Below, one piece after another: positions 1 through 11,028 of a stretch of DNA of 64,000 bases (its first letter is position 1; each line of letters opens with the position of its first letter). The stretch is from Pseudogymnoascus destructans. Lineage: Eukaryota; Ascomycota; Leotiomycetes; Thelebolales; Thelebolaceae. The stretch lies in assembly GCF_001641265.1 (NCBI RefSeq), contig NW_020167522.1, positions 1,797,715 through 1,861,714 of the forward strand, in the 5' to 3' direction. The notes beneath the pieces were generated by a model. That model did no database searches. It was not told where the DNA came from and saw only the letters and a list, made by a program, of their open reading frames with translations. The position numbers and the translations under genes are program-made.

Positions 1-448
1 TGTATGATTGATGAAATTTGGAATTTTGTTGCGCCAGAAAGCTGCTTCGAGCATTCTGTAGCTGCATTTGACATTTTGGGAGGTTGCCCTTTTTCGAGCC
101 TGCTACATTGGGGAGTGCTCAGGGTCTTTGTTACGCATAGTAAAGTTGGGGATGTATGTAGCATATTTGCATATGTACTGTAATAGAAGGCGTTATGATT
201 GAAGCTATTAGAATTCTTTGCTATAACAATCGTGAAATGGCACTGTAATTTGACTTGTTCAAGTTGTATTATTCCCCTTTTGCTAATTGTGTGCTACCGG
301 AAGGTATAGAACGCCCAGGATACTCCATTTTGTTTCTCTCTGTAATTCTTTGATGATCAGACGGTCAGATCCCCATTTTGTCTGTCATTTCCACGATACA
401 ATAGTATCAGTCCATCATACCCACATGCCACTGCTCATGAACATTCCC
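1..448. other. Intergenic, downstream of sgt1
   Basis: I see no coding region in this stretch. It lies 3' of the minus-strand sgt1 gene and is AT-rich. It probably holds the sgt1 3' UTR and terminator, but no poly(A) signal is clear enough to annotate. Confidence 0.5.
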
Positions 449-1697
449 CTACTTTCCCCAGCTTTTAGCCTCCACCCCTTCTGGCGGATTCGTCTCCACT
501 GGCTTCTTCTTGACATCCGCCCAATTCGTGCTCAGTGCTGTTCCGTTGCTCTCAGTATAGCTCTTCATCATCGCCCTCTTCGTGTCCGGGTCCGCATCTT
601 TATACAGCTTCTTGAAGAACCCGTGCAATGGGTCCGCCTCATCGTCGTCGTCCCCACCGAGATTATTATCACCCATAGACTCGGAGGCTAGGGCGCTGCT
701 AGCGAGGGCATCCCAGTTCTTGGGCCCGTGCTTTGATGAAGTGGGATATGAGGGGGGCTTTTCGGCGGTGGTAGCGGAAGTTGGAGGGGAGGGTTCCTTG
801 GTGTCGTCTTTGGTGACAGAGGCTGGGACTCGTGTTGCACTCTCCAGAGCTGGCCACTTTGTGCCGCTGGTTTTGTGCAGCGTGATTTCGAGTTTATTGG
901 GAGTTATGGAAGATGTGCTCTCTGAGGGGTTGATGCGCTCGTAAAGATTGTCAAGGGTGTAATTATAGCTACTATTCGCGCCCATCGGGAAGTTGACTTC
1001 GACCTGCATGGGATTAGTTTGCAATTCGATGAAGGATGTTGAATCAGAAACTTACAGAGTCTTCAGCAATAGTAACTTCGGCCTTCTCCTTTGGGATACC
1101 CTTTGCAAAGATCGTAATCGTAACTTTATCGCTCGACTGGTACCACTCGTGCCTGATCTTCTCCTTTGGGGTCTGTGCTGGAACTGATATCTGAGGAGCC
1201 TGAGCCTGAGCCTGAGTCACGGCCTTGCCTTTCTCCTCCACCGCCACTGTCTTGCCCACTTCGGGCAACTTAGCTTCGTCAGGCACCTCCGTAACTGTGA
1301 CCTTCCTCCCTTCCGCGTCCTCAGACAGCTTCTCATATTCGTTGGTAACCTTCAACTGCCAGACTCCCAAGCTCTTCTCCTTCTCATTCAGCTTCCTCAC
1401 CCACGTTAGCACGAGGCGCGAATCTCCAAGTCGTCCCAGGCTGTATAGTGCAATAGCTCTCCTCATCTGGGCGGCGGTAATCAGCTCACGTCGAGCTCTT
1501 TGGCGAGCAGCCAAAACTCCAGCTTCGGCATCCTGGAGGGCGAGCTCATATTGTCCGGCACGGTGGTATGCAGTCGAGCGGTTGGTGAACCATAAGGGCG
1601 AGTTCGCGGTTTTAAGAGCGTTGGTGTAATGGGTGATGGCGGAGGTGTAGTCTTTGGCTGCGAGGGCCTTGGCGCCCAGATCAGCTTGAGTCGACAT
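449..1697 (-). CDS. sgt1: SGT1 co-chaperone (TPR-CS-SGS)
   Basis: Adaptor and co-chaperone of HSP90 that acts in SCF ubiquitin-ligase and kinetochore assembly. There are two exons, 1056..1697 and 449..1003, with a 52-bp phase-0 intron (donor GTAAGT, acceptor ATGCAG). The product is about 398 residues, usual for fungal Sgt1. The order seen is an N-terminal TPR block (residues 1-110), a variable linker, a CS domain starting at the HEWYQSSDKVTITIF segment (about 180-265) and a C-terminal SGS domain with the HGFFKKLYKDADPDTKRAM motif. The intron cuts the CS domain between EDS and VEVNF. The ATG at 1697 is chosen because the TPR begins directly after it; an upstream in-frame extension lacks an ATG. 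Assignment rests on domain order and the SGS motif. Confidence 0.93.
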
Positions 1698-2231
1698 GGC
1701 CGTAGTCGTGGTTGTGGAGCTATCCCAAAGGAAATATTGTATTGTCAATATCAAAAGATAGTTTCGTGGAAATGCAAGCCAAGAGAATGCGCATCATATG
1801 GTCGAAGTTGTTGGAGGGGTTGGCTACGACCCATGGAACCTTGTGGATATTTGGTAGCCTTGTCGACTCTGCCGCAAGGTACACCGCCTTTCGTGACGAA
1901 GATTCCGGGCTGGATATAGCTTAGGATTCATACCAGCAATTCAAACGCATAGAGCTTATCTCTTCAGGTTCATTTGTCAGAAGCTAGCTTACTGATTGTA
2001 GCCCTGAGTGATTGAAAGCCTTTTCTTAAATTACAGTTGCTGTAATCGCTGTTATTAAGTATAGCCGGTCTTCGGACTTTTAGGCGGCATGAGTCTCACT
2101 TTCAATGCCGTTTAACACCCCATCATCTTCAATATGTATGCAGGCATTGGACCACTTAGCCCAACAATATATAGTCGTACAGCGCAACAAGACTATTATT
2201 TTATACTATATTTTCTTAACCATGTCTTATT
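1698..2231. other. Intergenic between sgt1 and the PhoD gene
   Basis: Contains the sgt1 promoter side (from 1698 upward) and the 3' flank of the PhoD-like gene. Short ORFs on the plus strand here are unsupported. No repeat or RNA gene was seen. Confidence 0.4.
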
Positions 2232-4248
2232 CTAACCCCACAACGCACCCTTGCTCCTTCCTTTTCCTTTCAGCAAGGGAGGAGATAGGAGAATAGAATT
2301 CCATGCTTCCTCTCCATCAACAAAAAGCCTAAACCTCAGAAGGCTCTGGTCACTAGCTTCTGGGCTTTCAATAGTCACAGACCCGAACTTCGAGTTTCCT
2401 TTTGCGATATACCTGCAAACTGAGGTTAAAAAATGTGTCAAAAGATAGAACTGAGAAACTTACTTGACGAGCACATCATCATCGTCCGTCTGCCGATAAC
2501 TCGGAATGGGCAAGTAAAACTGGCTCAAAGGACTCGTCGAGAACTCGTGCACCGTTGCACTAATTGGCCACTTTCCGCCTAGAGGGGGTGGGAACGCCGT
2601 AGAGGCGAACTCATGGCGATCACCAGACAACACCACAACTCCAACGCCACCTCTCAGACCAACGTCCCACATAGCCTCAAGGATTTTTTGGCGTTCATGC
2701 AAGAATCCCGCCCAAGTATCCAGGTTGTTGACCTTCCAGTTCTTGGTGAAAGGAACACTGCTGATCACGAACTTCCATCTCACGCCCCGAGGCACTGGTC
2801 GGGCAAGGAAGGCGAGTAGATCTTGCAGTTGCTCGTTTCCTAGCATGGATTTCCCAGTGTCATTGGCGGGTAGACCGGCATTGAGGTCCCTGTACCTCCG
2901 AGTATCCATCATAAAGAAGGTCGCTGGGCCCTGGGTGAACTCAAAGTATGTAGTGTCTGTTCGGCCCCTGTTGTAGATACCGGACTTGCGGGCGACTGGG
3001 GGATTGACTGCACCCTGATAGTTATTCCAGGGCTCAATTGCTGTTTGGTAAAGACTTGTCTCGTGGTCCGCCGTGTTTAAATCAAAATCATTGGTGATTT
3101 CATGGTCGTCAATGACGTGGATCCAGCTCAGGTTCTGTGAAACTGCTGGCCAATCTGGGGAGGCGTAGACTTGTCGATAGTCGCGGCGATAGTCCTCGAC
3201 ATGGTAACCAAACCGCTTTGGAACATCGATGTAAATGAAGTCTCCGAGGAAGAGCATAAACTGCGCGTCCAAAGATGATAGAACCCTCGCCAGATGCTTA
3301 AATCCTGGGATGCTCAAGGGGTGTTTGAATGGATTGTATGGAAACCTTGGGATAATGCAACTAGATGTCAAGAAAGTAAACTTTCCATCGGGTTCACTGG
3401 TATAGCCAATCTTCGGCGCACTTGTAATGAATCCTTTGTGGTTATTCGACGTCACATACTCATACTTGGTCCTTCCAGCTTTTCCTAGGGTTCTCGGAAG
3501 TGGAATAGAAATCGTCGAAGTGTAATCCGTGTCATTGCTGAGGTTAGTTATTGGTCCATAGCTTCGCCATCCAGAGTCTGCCACGACACTGTGTGAATCC
3601 AGGTTGCGGACAGAGACATATATCGGTAGGTTGGCTCGATCTGGCTCCCGTACGAGTAGCTTCGCCTCCGAATCCGACACATATCCAATGCGCGCAAATG
3701 AAAGGTCGTTGCTAGGATATTGCACCTTCGCACGGTATATCAGATCCGTAGCTGCCAGAACTAGTACCAGATTGATGAGAAAAGTTGTGATTGATATAAA
3801 ACGGCTAGTCGGGCTTGGGAGACCTGTCAAGAGAGCCTTCCATATCTTGGGGCCCTTTTTCTCGAGAATGATAATCTCTTCGACATCAAGATATTCCTGG
3901 GCGGCTGTAGAGCCACCCCCGTCGTCATTATCCGGGCTAGAGCCCGCCACAGCGTCCGCGTATGATTGTGGTTGTTCGTTTGTTTGGGTGTTGTGGACCT
4001 TCACATCAACCTCATCCGCGATAATATCATACTGGGACCGGCCCAGATAGGACGCGATAAACGATGGGATATAAAGGGCGAACAGCGTGTAGATGATAGG
4101 TGGACATACGGGAGTAGGGATCTGGTTTTCTTGTTAGATCAAGCTTCTCAAAGGCGCATACTGGATTTCATACCCATCTGAGAAAGACGTAAGCCGTCAA
4201 TCGCAAGCCGATTGAGCTCACGGCGGTTGCTTGATCCTGCCAAGCCAT
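2232..4248 (-). CDS. Membrane-anchored PhoD-like metallophosphatase
   Basis: Predicted phosphodiesterase/phosphatase of the PhoD (alkaline phosphatase D) calcineurin-like family. There are three exons: 4174..4248, 2464..4121 and 2232..2412. The introns are 52 and 51 bp with GTATGA and GTAAGT donors, and the frames match. The product is about 637 residues. Residues 1-55 hold two hydrophobic stretches and a further hydrophobic segment lies near 131-154, so it is an integral membrane protein with the catalytic domain behind the anchors. Metal-ligand motifs are visible: LFLGDFIYID, VIDDHEITNDF and LSGDRHEFAST. The small first exon has no long ORF of its own; it is supported by splice sites and by the hydrophobic start typical of fungal homologues. 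The substrate is not evident from sequence. Confidence 0.88.
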
Positions 4249-4690
4249 TGCGATTAAGTGCTGGGGCCAGAGACAACAAACAGAGATACGAGGACGGCGG
4301 TGGAGGTTGTCATGAGCAATGACCGTAAGTGTAAGAACCGGCAATGGAAATAATTATGAAATACAACAGGAATTATCCCTCCGGCTCCTTGTTATGTTTA
4401 GCTCGCTCATTTCTTCGTCACGGGCAATCGTCGTATACGTCATGCCGTGTAGCTCCCAAGTTGGTGAGCTAAAACCTTAAACAGACGGCAACTTTCTCCA
4501 GACGGTCGTGCACAGTTTGTCCGCGGGACCCTACGACCCCCCACCCGAATCAAATCACTTGAAGTACGGTATAAGAAAGAACTTGACACGCGAAGATGGG
4601 AACAATACTATTGAAACTTATCTGCTGTACGCTATAGTATTCAAATCGTTCCGTCCAATTGTTTATTTACAAAATATTGTCCCAGCGTAA
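4249..4690. other. Intergenic: PhoD promoter and swa2 3' flank
   Basis: Upstream region of the PhoD-like gene and downstream region of the auxilin gene. No coding, repeat or RNA signal was found. Confidence 0.4.
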
Positions 4691-7578
4691 TTACATCCCG
4701 TTCTCCGCCTTGAACTTATCCCACGCCTCATTGAGAGTAGAAAAAACAGCCGAGCTGATCATTTTCACCTCCGTACTGGCGCCCTGTGATAACTGTGAAG
4801 AAATGTATTAGTCGAAAATATCAGCCAGCCAGAATATGAATAGCATACCTTATCGGGGTGGACCTTGGCGATCGCCTTCATATAGTTGATCTTGACCTTC
4901 CCATTCATAATCAAGTCATGCATGCCAACCTTCTTCCACCCGCTTCCTTCCCAGAGGACATTATCCAGCCCTCCCAGCAGTGCCCTTAGATTATCTCTCC
5001 TTCCATCTCGCCAAGCTGCTATTCGCGCGTCGACACTATCACTCAGCTCGAACTTTTCGTCATCTGCCTTATCCGCGGCAGCATTGGCAGCCCGCATTCG
5101 CGCCACGGCCTCAGAGTCCTTAACTACAGTAGGGCGAGACGGAGGTGTCGCTCGGGGACGTGGTGTTGGAGCCTTAGATTTAGGTGCGAATGCTTTCTCG
5201 CAGCGTAGTCTTCCTTGGATAGCGATCGCACCGCCAGCACCACCCTCCACAGCTTGTCGCCATACGGCACCAGCATCAGACCAGCGCTCCATATGTTCAA
5301 GGGCTTCCGCCTTCCGCATCAATGCCTTCCCGTAGAGTTCTGTCATGCTTTTCTTACTGTCTGCGGCGGACTCGTCCTGCAGATCTATCACTTCATTGCT
5401 ACCACGGCTTGGGCCAATTAGAGAGAGCGCTGTGTCAGCGTCAGAGACTGCGGTTTTGGGATCACCCGTCTTGATGGCGGTAAGTGAGCGGTTACAGAGA
5501 AGTATGATGGTAATAGGGTGGCCTTGTGGTAAGGATGATAGAGACTGGGTGTATGAATCTTTAGCTGAGGCGTAGTCACCCCGTTTAAAATGTGCTGTGC
5601 CAGCCAGACGATGTTGGTGGGACACCGCCAGAGCTGATGGAGACACTGGCGGGATGGTTCGTTCGGGGGCCTTCGGTCGTACGGGGATTGGCGCAGATGG
5701 TTTTGGTTGTCTGGTTTGTGGCGCTTTGGTAGCTGGGACATTTGTTCTTGGTGGTTCAGGTCGGGAAGGAAGGTTCGGTTGTTTGCCATTCGAATCTCCA
5801 AAAAGCAAATCTGGCTCCTCTGCTGGTTTTGGGGAAAGTGTCGCTTTCTTTCGCCGCGCTGGACTCACGTATGCTTGCGCTGACTGTTCTTCCAATGCCT
5901 GTTTGGTAAGTCGAGATTTAGCATCCATGGCAGAAGTTGGTGTTACCTGCTGCCACCTGGGCAACGGTGTAGACCGCCCGCTTGTTGCATTAGAAACTGC
6001 CGGTGAGGGACCTCGAGAGGAAGAAGTCGAAGATGGTGCTCGATCACTCGGCTCAGTTCGAAGGTTGCGTATTGGTGGTGGGTGAGACCCGATCTCAAGC
6101 ATCAAAGCTTCGTCTGTCACAGACGAACTCGACGGCTCCCCCCGTCCTCGTTCACTCGGTAAAGGCCCCTTCGCTGAGGGTCTTTGTCCCTCTGTTGCGC
6201 CGGTATCACGCATCCACTTCGGTTGGCTTGGGTCTACATCTTGCTGATATTCAGCAACGGCTTTTTGTACCCTTTTCTGGGATGTTTTCCATAGAGAGTT
6301 TGCAGTTTTGAATAAATTACTCCCTACGGCAGCAGTCTTTGCGGCCACGTCGCTGTCACTAGCTGGCGAACGGCTGTCCTCACGTCTTGTCTGCGATTGG
6401 CCTCTCTCTTGCCGCATCCAAGACGGAATCGCTTCCTTTCTAGACGTCTCTGGGGGAGCTTGTGCTCTACTTGAGTTACCTTCCCGACTTGGTTCGCTTG
6501 GGCGAGAACCTGATCGCCCTTGCGCCTTCTCTTTTGCTACTCGATGAGCGTCATTTAACAACCACCCTACCGCGGCTTGGATGTTAAGTCCAGATCCACT
6601 CTCGGTCAGAGCCCGTCTGGAGTTTTCAGCGCTGAAGCCCATATCAACAAGTTCGTTCACGGCTTTGTCCCACGGGTCGTCAGATACTGGCCCCTCAGAC
6701 TCATCCGGTGAGGGTGGAGCCTGCTGAGGAGTTGGTACTCTTTCACGGCGTCTGACATCCTCAACAGGTTTTCCGAGGTCACCAAGGAAGTCATCGTCGT
6801 CATCAGCCTTGCTCACGGTGACAGCTGGCGATTTACCCCGCTGGGGCATCTGGCCTAATCCAAATGGATCGTCGTCATCTTGAAACGCCTCTAACATATC
6901 AGTCTCCGCCGATTGTTTCCAGGCTGCTGGATTGCTTAAATCCGCCTGGCTGTCCTGTGTAGGGGCGCTAGTCTCTGGGGAGGCTGAAGGTGGCGGATAG
7001 TAGCTTGACTTGTCGACTTCTGTATCAGCATTGAAAGCCGCGAACAGATCTTCTTCCTCGCCATTTGTCTTGCCAATGTTTTCGCGGTTTGCCGCCGAGA
7101 ATGGGTTCGTATTCACAGGAGCTGAGGGCGTAGGAGGCGCGGGGCTTCGGGATGTCGTAGCGGGGGCGTTCGACCCAAACGGACTCCTCCCACCAGCCTT
7201 TCCAGACTGGCCATCCCAAAAGCTTGTATTTCCAAACTCCTTGTCATATTGTTTCCTCTTCTCTTCTTCTTTCTTCGCCTTCTCCGCGAGAAGCTTCTCC
7301 TGTTGTTGCTGGAGCGTCAACGTCGCCGTTTTGGCGGGGCCAAAGGAGACGAGGTTGGCAAAGCTGTCGGTTGCGGGTTTGCTGATAAGGTTTGGATTTG
7401 CAGCCCCTGATCTTTGCGCTGAAATGGGCGTGGATGTCCGAGAGCCTCCCAGAGGTGGCGTAGGTTGCTGTGTTGAGATAGACCCGAAGTAGCTGCCAGT
7501 CCGTCTTGGGGGTACCTTGCTGGCCCCTCCACTGGAGTTGGAGCCGGCCGACCACTCCAGGCCATTCAGGTCATCCAT
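4691..7578 (-). CDS. swa2: Auxilin-like clathrin uncoating factor (UBA-TPR-J domain)
   Basis: J-domain partner of Hsp70 that strips clathrin from vesicles. Exon 1 is 4849..7578 and exon 2 is 4691..4792, joined across a 56-bp phase-0 intron directly after the HPDK motif of the J domain. The product is about 943 residues. The order seen is a low-complexity N-terminus with several DDD/F-type acidic motifs (NDFF-like clathrin/adaptor binding), a UBA domain (residues about 300-342, ELVDMGFSAENSRRAL), a TPR block (about 645-790) and a C-terminal auxilin J domain (about 840-943) with HPDK. The tail VFSTLNEAWDKFKAENGM is diagnostic for auxilin. The start at 7578 (MDDLNGLEW) is the conserved N-terminus; the codon two triplets upstream is TTG. 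Assignment is firm from the UBA-TPR-J architecture. Confidence 0.93.
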
Positions 7579-8579
7579 TGGCAACTGTAGGGACAGTGAT
7601 TAGTTCATTGAAGATCAAAAGATGAGAAAACGGCTGCGAATCAAGTGTAGAGTTGCATTGATTAGATGTTGTAATCGCAAACTAATTATGGCTGTGTTGT
7701 TGGAATATTGATATCTTGGTTGCTTCCGCTCCCCGTATTTTCGAAGAGAGACTGTACAACTGGACAGTGGTTCACTGGTTTCCATGCTGCCAACAGACCC
7801 TGGTTTTCGAAATATAATATTGCCAAACAGAAGAAATTACAGACTTATTGCCTATAACAAACTCAGTATTTTATTTATCGGTAAATGAAAATTATACCCT
7901 GTAATTTGACCGCAATGAAAATTCTACCCTGTCGTGATTAATAAGCCACCACGTGACGCTCACCGTCCCCCACAGCCGATGGCCCTGCTGTCGCCATGAA
8001 GAGCGACAGCGACCACCTCCCTTACTCCTCCACCCTTTGCTGCCCGTAAGCCCCCTGTACCCCCCTATTAACCTCCCTGATGCCTCTGTCAAGTATGAGG
8101 CCGGCGGCAGCTCCTAGCGTTGTGGTTTGAGGTGGCTTGACGAAGCCATCTTATGCCACAATGAGAGCGGCGGCTGGCGAATCAGGACGAGGCTACACCA
8201 GGACGGCGAGCTGTATGTAGGCGCTCGCTTGACCCAAAACGTCTCCACTTAGTTATTGTAGATTCTCCTTCCATGGGACAACAACTTCGAACTAGATAAT
8301 GTTATTCAGTTTAGATAGCAGGATTCGAGACGAAAGAGAATTGACTAATAGTGTAGAAGAAGTACAGTCCTCTAATATATTATTAATACATTACTAATAC
8401 ATTAGACTACTACCACTACAATTTCGAACGAAGCTTGATGCATAATCGTTGGTTCTCAAACCACCGCCTGGAGGCGGTTGGCGAAACGGGAGCGGACTCG
8501 CGACGCGACACGACTGACCATGAACACGACCGACAACGTAACAATGCTGTAAATATATATAAATTATAGAATTAAATAA
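7579..8579. other. Intergenic, AT-rich, left edge of transposon-rich block
   Basis: The first ~200 bp are the swa2 promoter. The rest is AT-rich and holds no supported gene. It leads into an island of transposon remnants. GC-rich stretches around 7960-8110 have short ORFs but no recognisable protein. Confidence 0.4.
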
Positions 8580-8847
8580 TTAAAAAAGATTTAGATCAAT
8601 ATTGTCAGGTAGTGATTGATCATCACTGCCACCGTCACTTGCATCGTGAATCATGTCGTAGTCCAAGCCTGCAAAGTTCACGTACCCACTCTCCTCGATG
8701 GCTAACAGTCGGTCCTCCTCCTCCTTCTCCTTACGTTTCTTCTGTGTAACGTCCGGGTCAATGATTTCTGTACGTAAGCCAATTGGTGGCTCCGTGTCTG
8801 GGTTACTTTTTTGAAATTCATGTAGGTTCTTTTTCCGTGTACGTTCT
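8580..8847 (-). pseudogene. Truncated C-terminal end of an unknown ORF, cut by an LTR
   Basis: Reading the minus strand from 8847 down to a TAA at 8580..8582 gives about 88 sense codons with no stop. The stretch begins exactly at the LTR border (the next codons inside the LTR include a TGA). The peptide is charged: a KKRKEKEEEDRLLAIEES segment is followed by an acidic tail ending in NLF. It starts with no Met, so it is the 3' end of a gene or transposon ORF whose 5' part was displaced. I do not recognise the family. Codon-like composition and the clean stop argue for a real coding remnant, but it is short. Confidence 0.45.
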
Positions 8848-9963
8848 TGTCATACTGACATTCGTTGCACTCAGTTTGCTATCAAACTCAAGAACAAACT
8901 TGGAAATCTCCTCCTCAAACCTACAAGTCACTATACATATTTTGGCTTATCACACCAACAACAAGAGCAATACTACTCAACGATTGCTACAACCATCTAT
9001 GATTCATTACACGTCATCGCTCCTTAGTTACTGGGCCGATATGACCACATAGCATATCTCTACAACCCTCTATGATTTATTACATGACATCACTCCTTAG
9101 TTACTAGGCTAATACTACACATGACATATCTCTATCAACTAGAGGCCTAGGAACATGAACGATAGCTCCAAAAGCTTCTACAACCATCTATGATTCATTA
9201 CACGTCATCGCTCCTTAGTTACTGGGCCGATATTACCACATAGCATATCTCTACAACCCTCTATGATTCATTACATGACATCACTCATACTACCACATGA
9301 CATATCTCTACCAACTAGAGGCCTAGGAGCATGAACGATAGCTCTAAAAGCTCCTACGAACCTCTATGATTCATTACATGTCATCGCTCTTTAGTTACCC
9401 ACAAGATTGGTTAAGTTATGACATAATTTGTCTGTGACATAATTTGTCTATGACATAATTTGTCTATAGGGGTACTCTGACCTTGGACCTCCTTTCACTT
9501 CCTATAGGCTAGGAACCTAGGAGATGGTTCTATGGGATTCTCTTATGTCGACTACAGTTACCAAGCCTGGTTAATCATGGAAAGTCTTGGAAAATGAGAG
9601 AACTACACTCCTTTAGCATAAATAGGATTGCCCTTTCCTTAAGAAAGGGCAAGCAGACAATACAGTAAATCGACTATCACATACTTCCACATCTTTTCCA
9701 AGCTTCCAAGCATTGATCTTGTTACTCCTTGTTTCTGAAAAGTCAGTGAGGTGCTAACCTCTGACTTATCCCTGAGTTCTCAGACTCAACATTTGTACAA
9801 CTTGTCTAAACCACTCCACTACATCACACACCTGATTGCTGCGTTGTGGAATAGTTTAAGCTACAACCCTTTGGCTCTGTTTCCTAAGACAGTGTGTTGT
9901 CTTAGTAAATTCATCCCTTCCTTGGGTGGCTAGATTCTCACATCTGGTGCACCCACCATTACA
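8848..9963 (+). mobile_element. Solo LTR A, same family as gypsy element A
   Basis: Begins TGTCATACTG and ends CCACCATTACA, matching the LTR at 54476..55412 nearly base for base at both ends and through the TATA/R region (CATAAATAGG, AAGGAAAGGG-type hairpin, AGCAGACAATACAG). It is about 180 bp longer because a block between about 8990 and 9400 (motif TCTATGATTCATTACA) is present in several imperfect copies. No internal gag-pol follows, so it is a solo LTR. The five bases on its left (GTTCT) are not repeated on its right, where another LTR abuts one base away, so the original target duplication has been lost. Confidence 0.85.
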
Positions 9964-9965
9964 AT

Positions 9966-10240
9966 GTGATGGATAAGATTGGATATCATGGATATTATGT
10001 TATCCATGTTATCCACGGCGACCCACGGAATGTCATGTGATGGATAACATTGGATATCATGGATATTATGTTATCCATGTTATCCACAGGGATCCATGGA
10101 ATATCAGGTGATGGATAACATTGGATATCTTGGATATTATGTTATCCATGTTATCCACAGGGATCCACGGAATATCAGGTGATGGATAACATTGGATATC
10201 TTGGATATTATGTTATCCATGTTATCCATGGATATCCCTT
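9966..10240 (+). repeat. 71-bp tandem repeat in U3 of LTR C
   Basis: The motif GTGATGGATAA starts at 9966, 10037, 10108 and 10179, giving a period of 71 bp over about 3.9 units. Each unit contains ATTGGATATC and GTTATCCATGTTATCCA. The copies differ at a few positions. The repeat sits in the U3 part, where enhancer elements usually lie. Confidence 0.9.
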
Positions 10241-10375
10241 TGGCACGACGCCACTATATAAGTAGATAGTATTTCCTTAGATAGGAGCTTCATGCTCAAC
10301 TCAATATAGTATTCTTTACAATACTGTAACGTGTTACTTGGAAACCTTTGTGTCTAATCCCCTGCCTCCTCTGTC

Positions 10376-10609
10376 TGTCACGGTTCACCAAGGCATAGGG
10401 CGCCAGTTGGGTATTATGAATTAAACTCAATCTAGAGAAGAAAGGAAAGAGAAGAGGAGCACTCGAGCAGTGGCTCGATCTATATACAGCTATTGTGGAG
10501 TGAATTCTCTTTAGCGAGACCAGTTCTGAGAATTCACTCCACAACTGAAAACTTCGCTCCAACCCCTGAACCCCCACTCGAGCTGCAAGGCGCACTTGAT
10601 ATCGTAACA
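10376..10609 (-). mobile_element. Solo LTR (third family) nested in LTR C, with 5-bp TSD
   Basis: On the minus strand it reads TGTTACGATATC at its start and CGTGACA at its end (TG..CA ends), 234 bp. It is flanked by CTGTC at 10371..10375 and CTGTC at 10610..10614, a perfect 5-bp target duplication. The uninterrupted homologue at about 59757..59775 lacks the insert, which confirms the borders. Inside is a perfect 15-bp inverted repeat (10495..10509 and 10528..10542, core GAATTC) and a TATATA near 10481. It is a solo LTR of an LTR retrotransposon family with no other copy in the window. Confidence 0.88.
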
Positions 10610-10808
10610 CTGTCAAGTCAACCTTACGCAAGAAACCTCTGTATCTTCTATGGTTTAGAAGTCAGTTACAATTAGATAGGAAGCAGCGTTACATCTACAT
10701 TTAAAGGAGCATTTAATGCTACATTTATAAAGCAGAACATTAAGAGTAGGTTCTAAGCTATAGGACTAGTTCTATACAAGCTATAGAATGTTCTCTCTTA
10801 CTTAAATC

Positions 10809-11020
10809 CAGTGTGTTAAATAGTATGAACCCGTATACTGCCAAGCACTTTTCCTGACATCATAGAGTCTGAGTGGGTCCCAAATAGGAAAATTTGGGAT
10901 AAATAAACATTGTGTTACTGAGGTTATTATCATGTTGGTAGAGCAACTATCACACACGTGCTTTATGCTGGCATGTGCATTCCTTGGCAGTATACGGGTT
11001 CATACTATTTAACACACTGC
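10809..11020. mobile_element. hAT-type MITE with perfect 37-bp TIRs and 8-bp TSD
   Basis: The termini 10809..10845 and 10984..11020 are perfect inverted repeats that begin CAGTGTGTTAAATAG. They are flanked by CTTAAATC at 10801..10808 and again at 11021..11028, an exact 8-bp target duplication. The 8-bp duplication and CAGTG ends are the hallmarks of the hAT superfamily. The 212-bp element has no ORF, so it is non-autonomous and depends on a transposase elsewhere. The perfect repeats suggest recent insertion. Confidence 0.93.
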
Positions 11021-11028
11021 TTAAATCT

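Larger units (their letters stand above)
9965..10670 (+). mobile_element. Solo LTR C, related to the LTR of gypsy element B
   Basis: Starts TGTGATGG and ends GTCAGTTACA. From about 10243 (GGCACGACGCCACTATATAA) to the end it is homologous, in reverse orientation, to 59683..59880, the 3' LTR of element B. Its 5' (U3) half consists of 71-bp tandem repeats. A second solo LTR (10376..10609) is inserted inside it; removing that insert restores similarity across the junction. No matching 5-bp target duplication flanks the element (TACAA versus ATTAG). It contains the TATA-like CTATATAAGTAG near 10254. Confidence 0.8.

Noticed and set aside
3966..4181. Plus-strand ORF over the first exon of the PhoD gene
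   Set aside because: Minus-strand exons with correct splice sites and a conserved hydrophobic start explain the region.
8843..9968. Target-site duplication for solo LTR A
   Set aside because: GTTCT on the left is not found on the right; LTR C abuts there.
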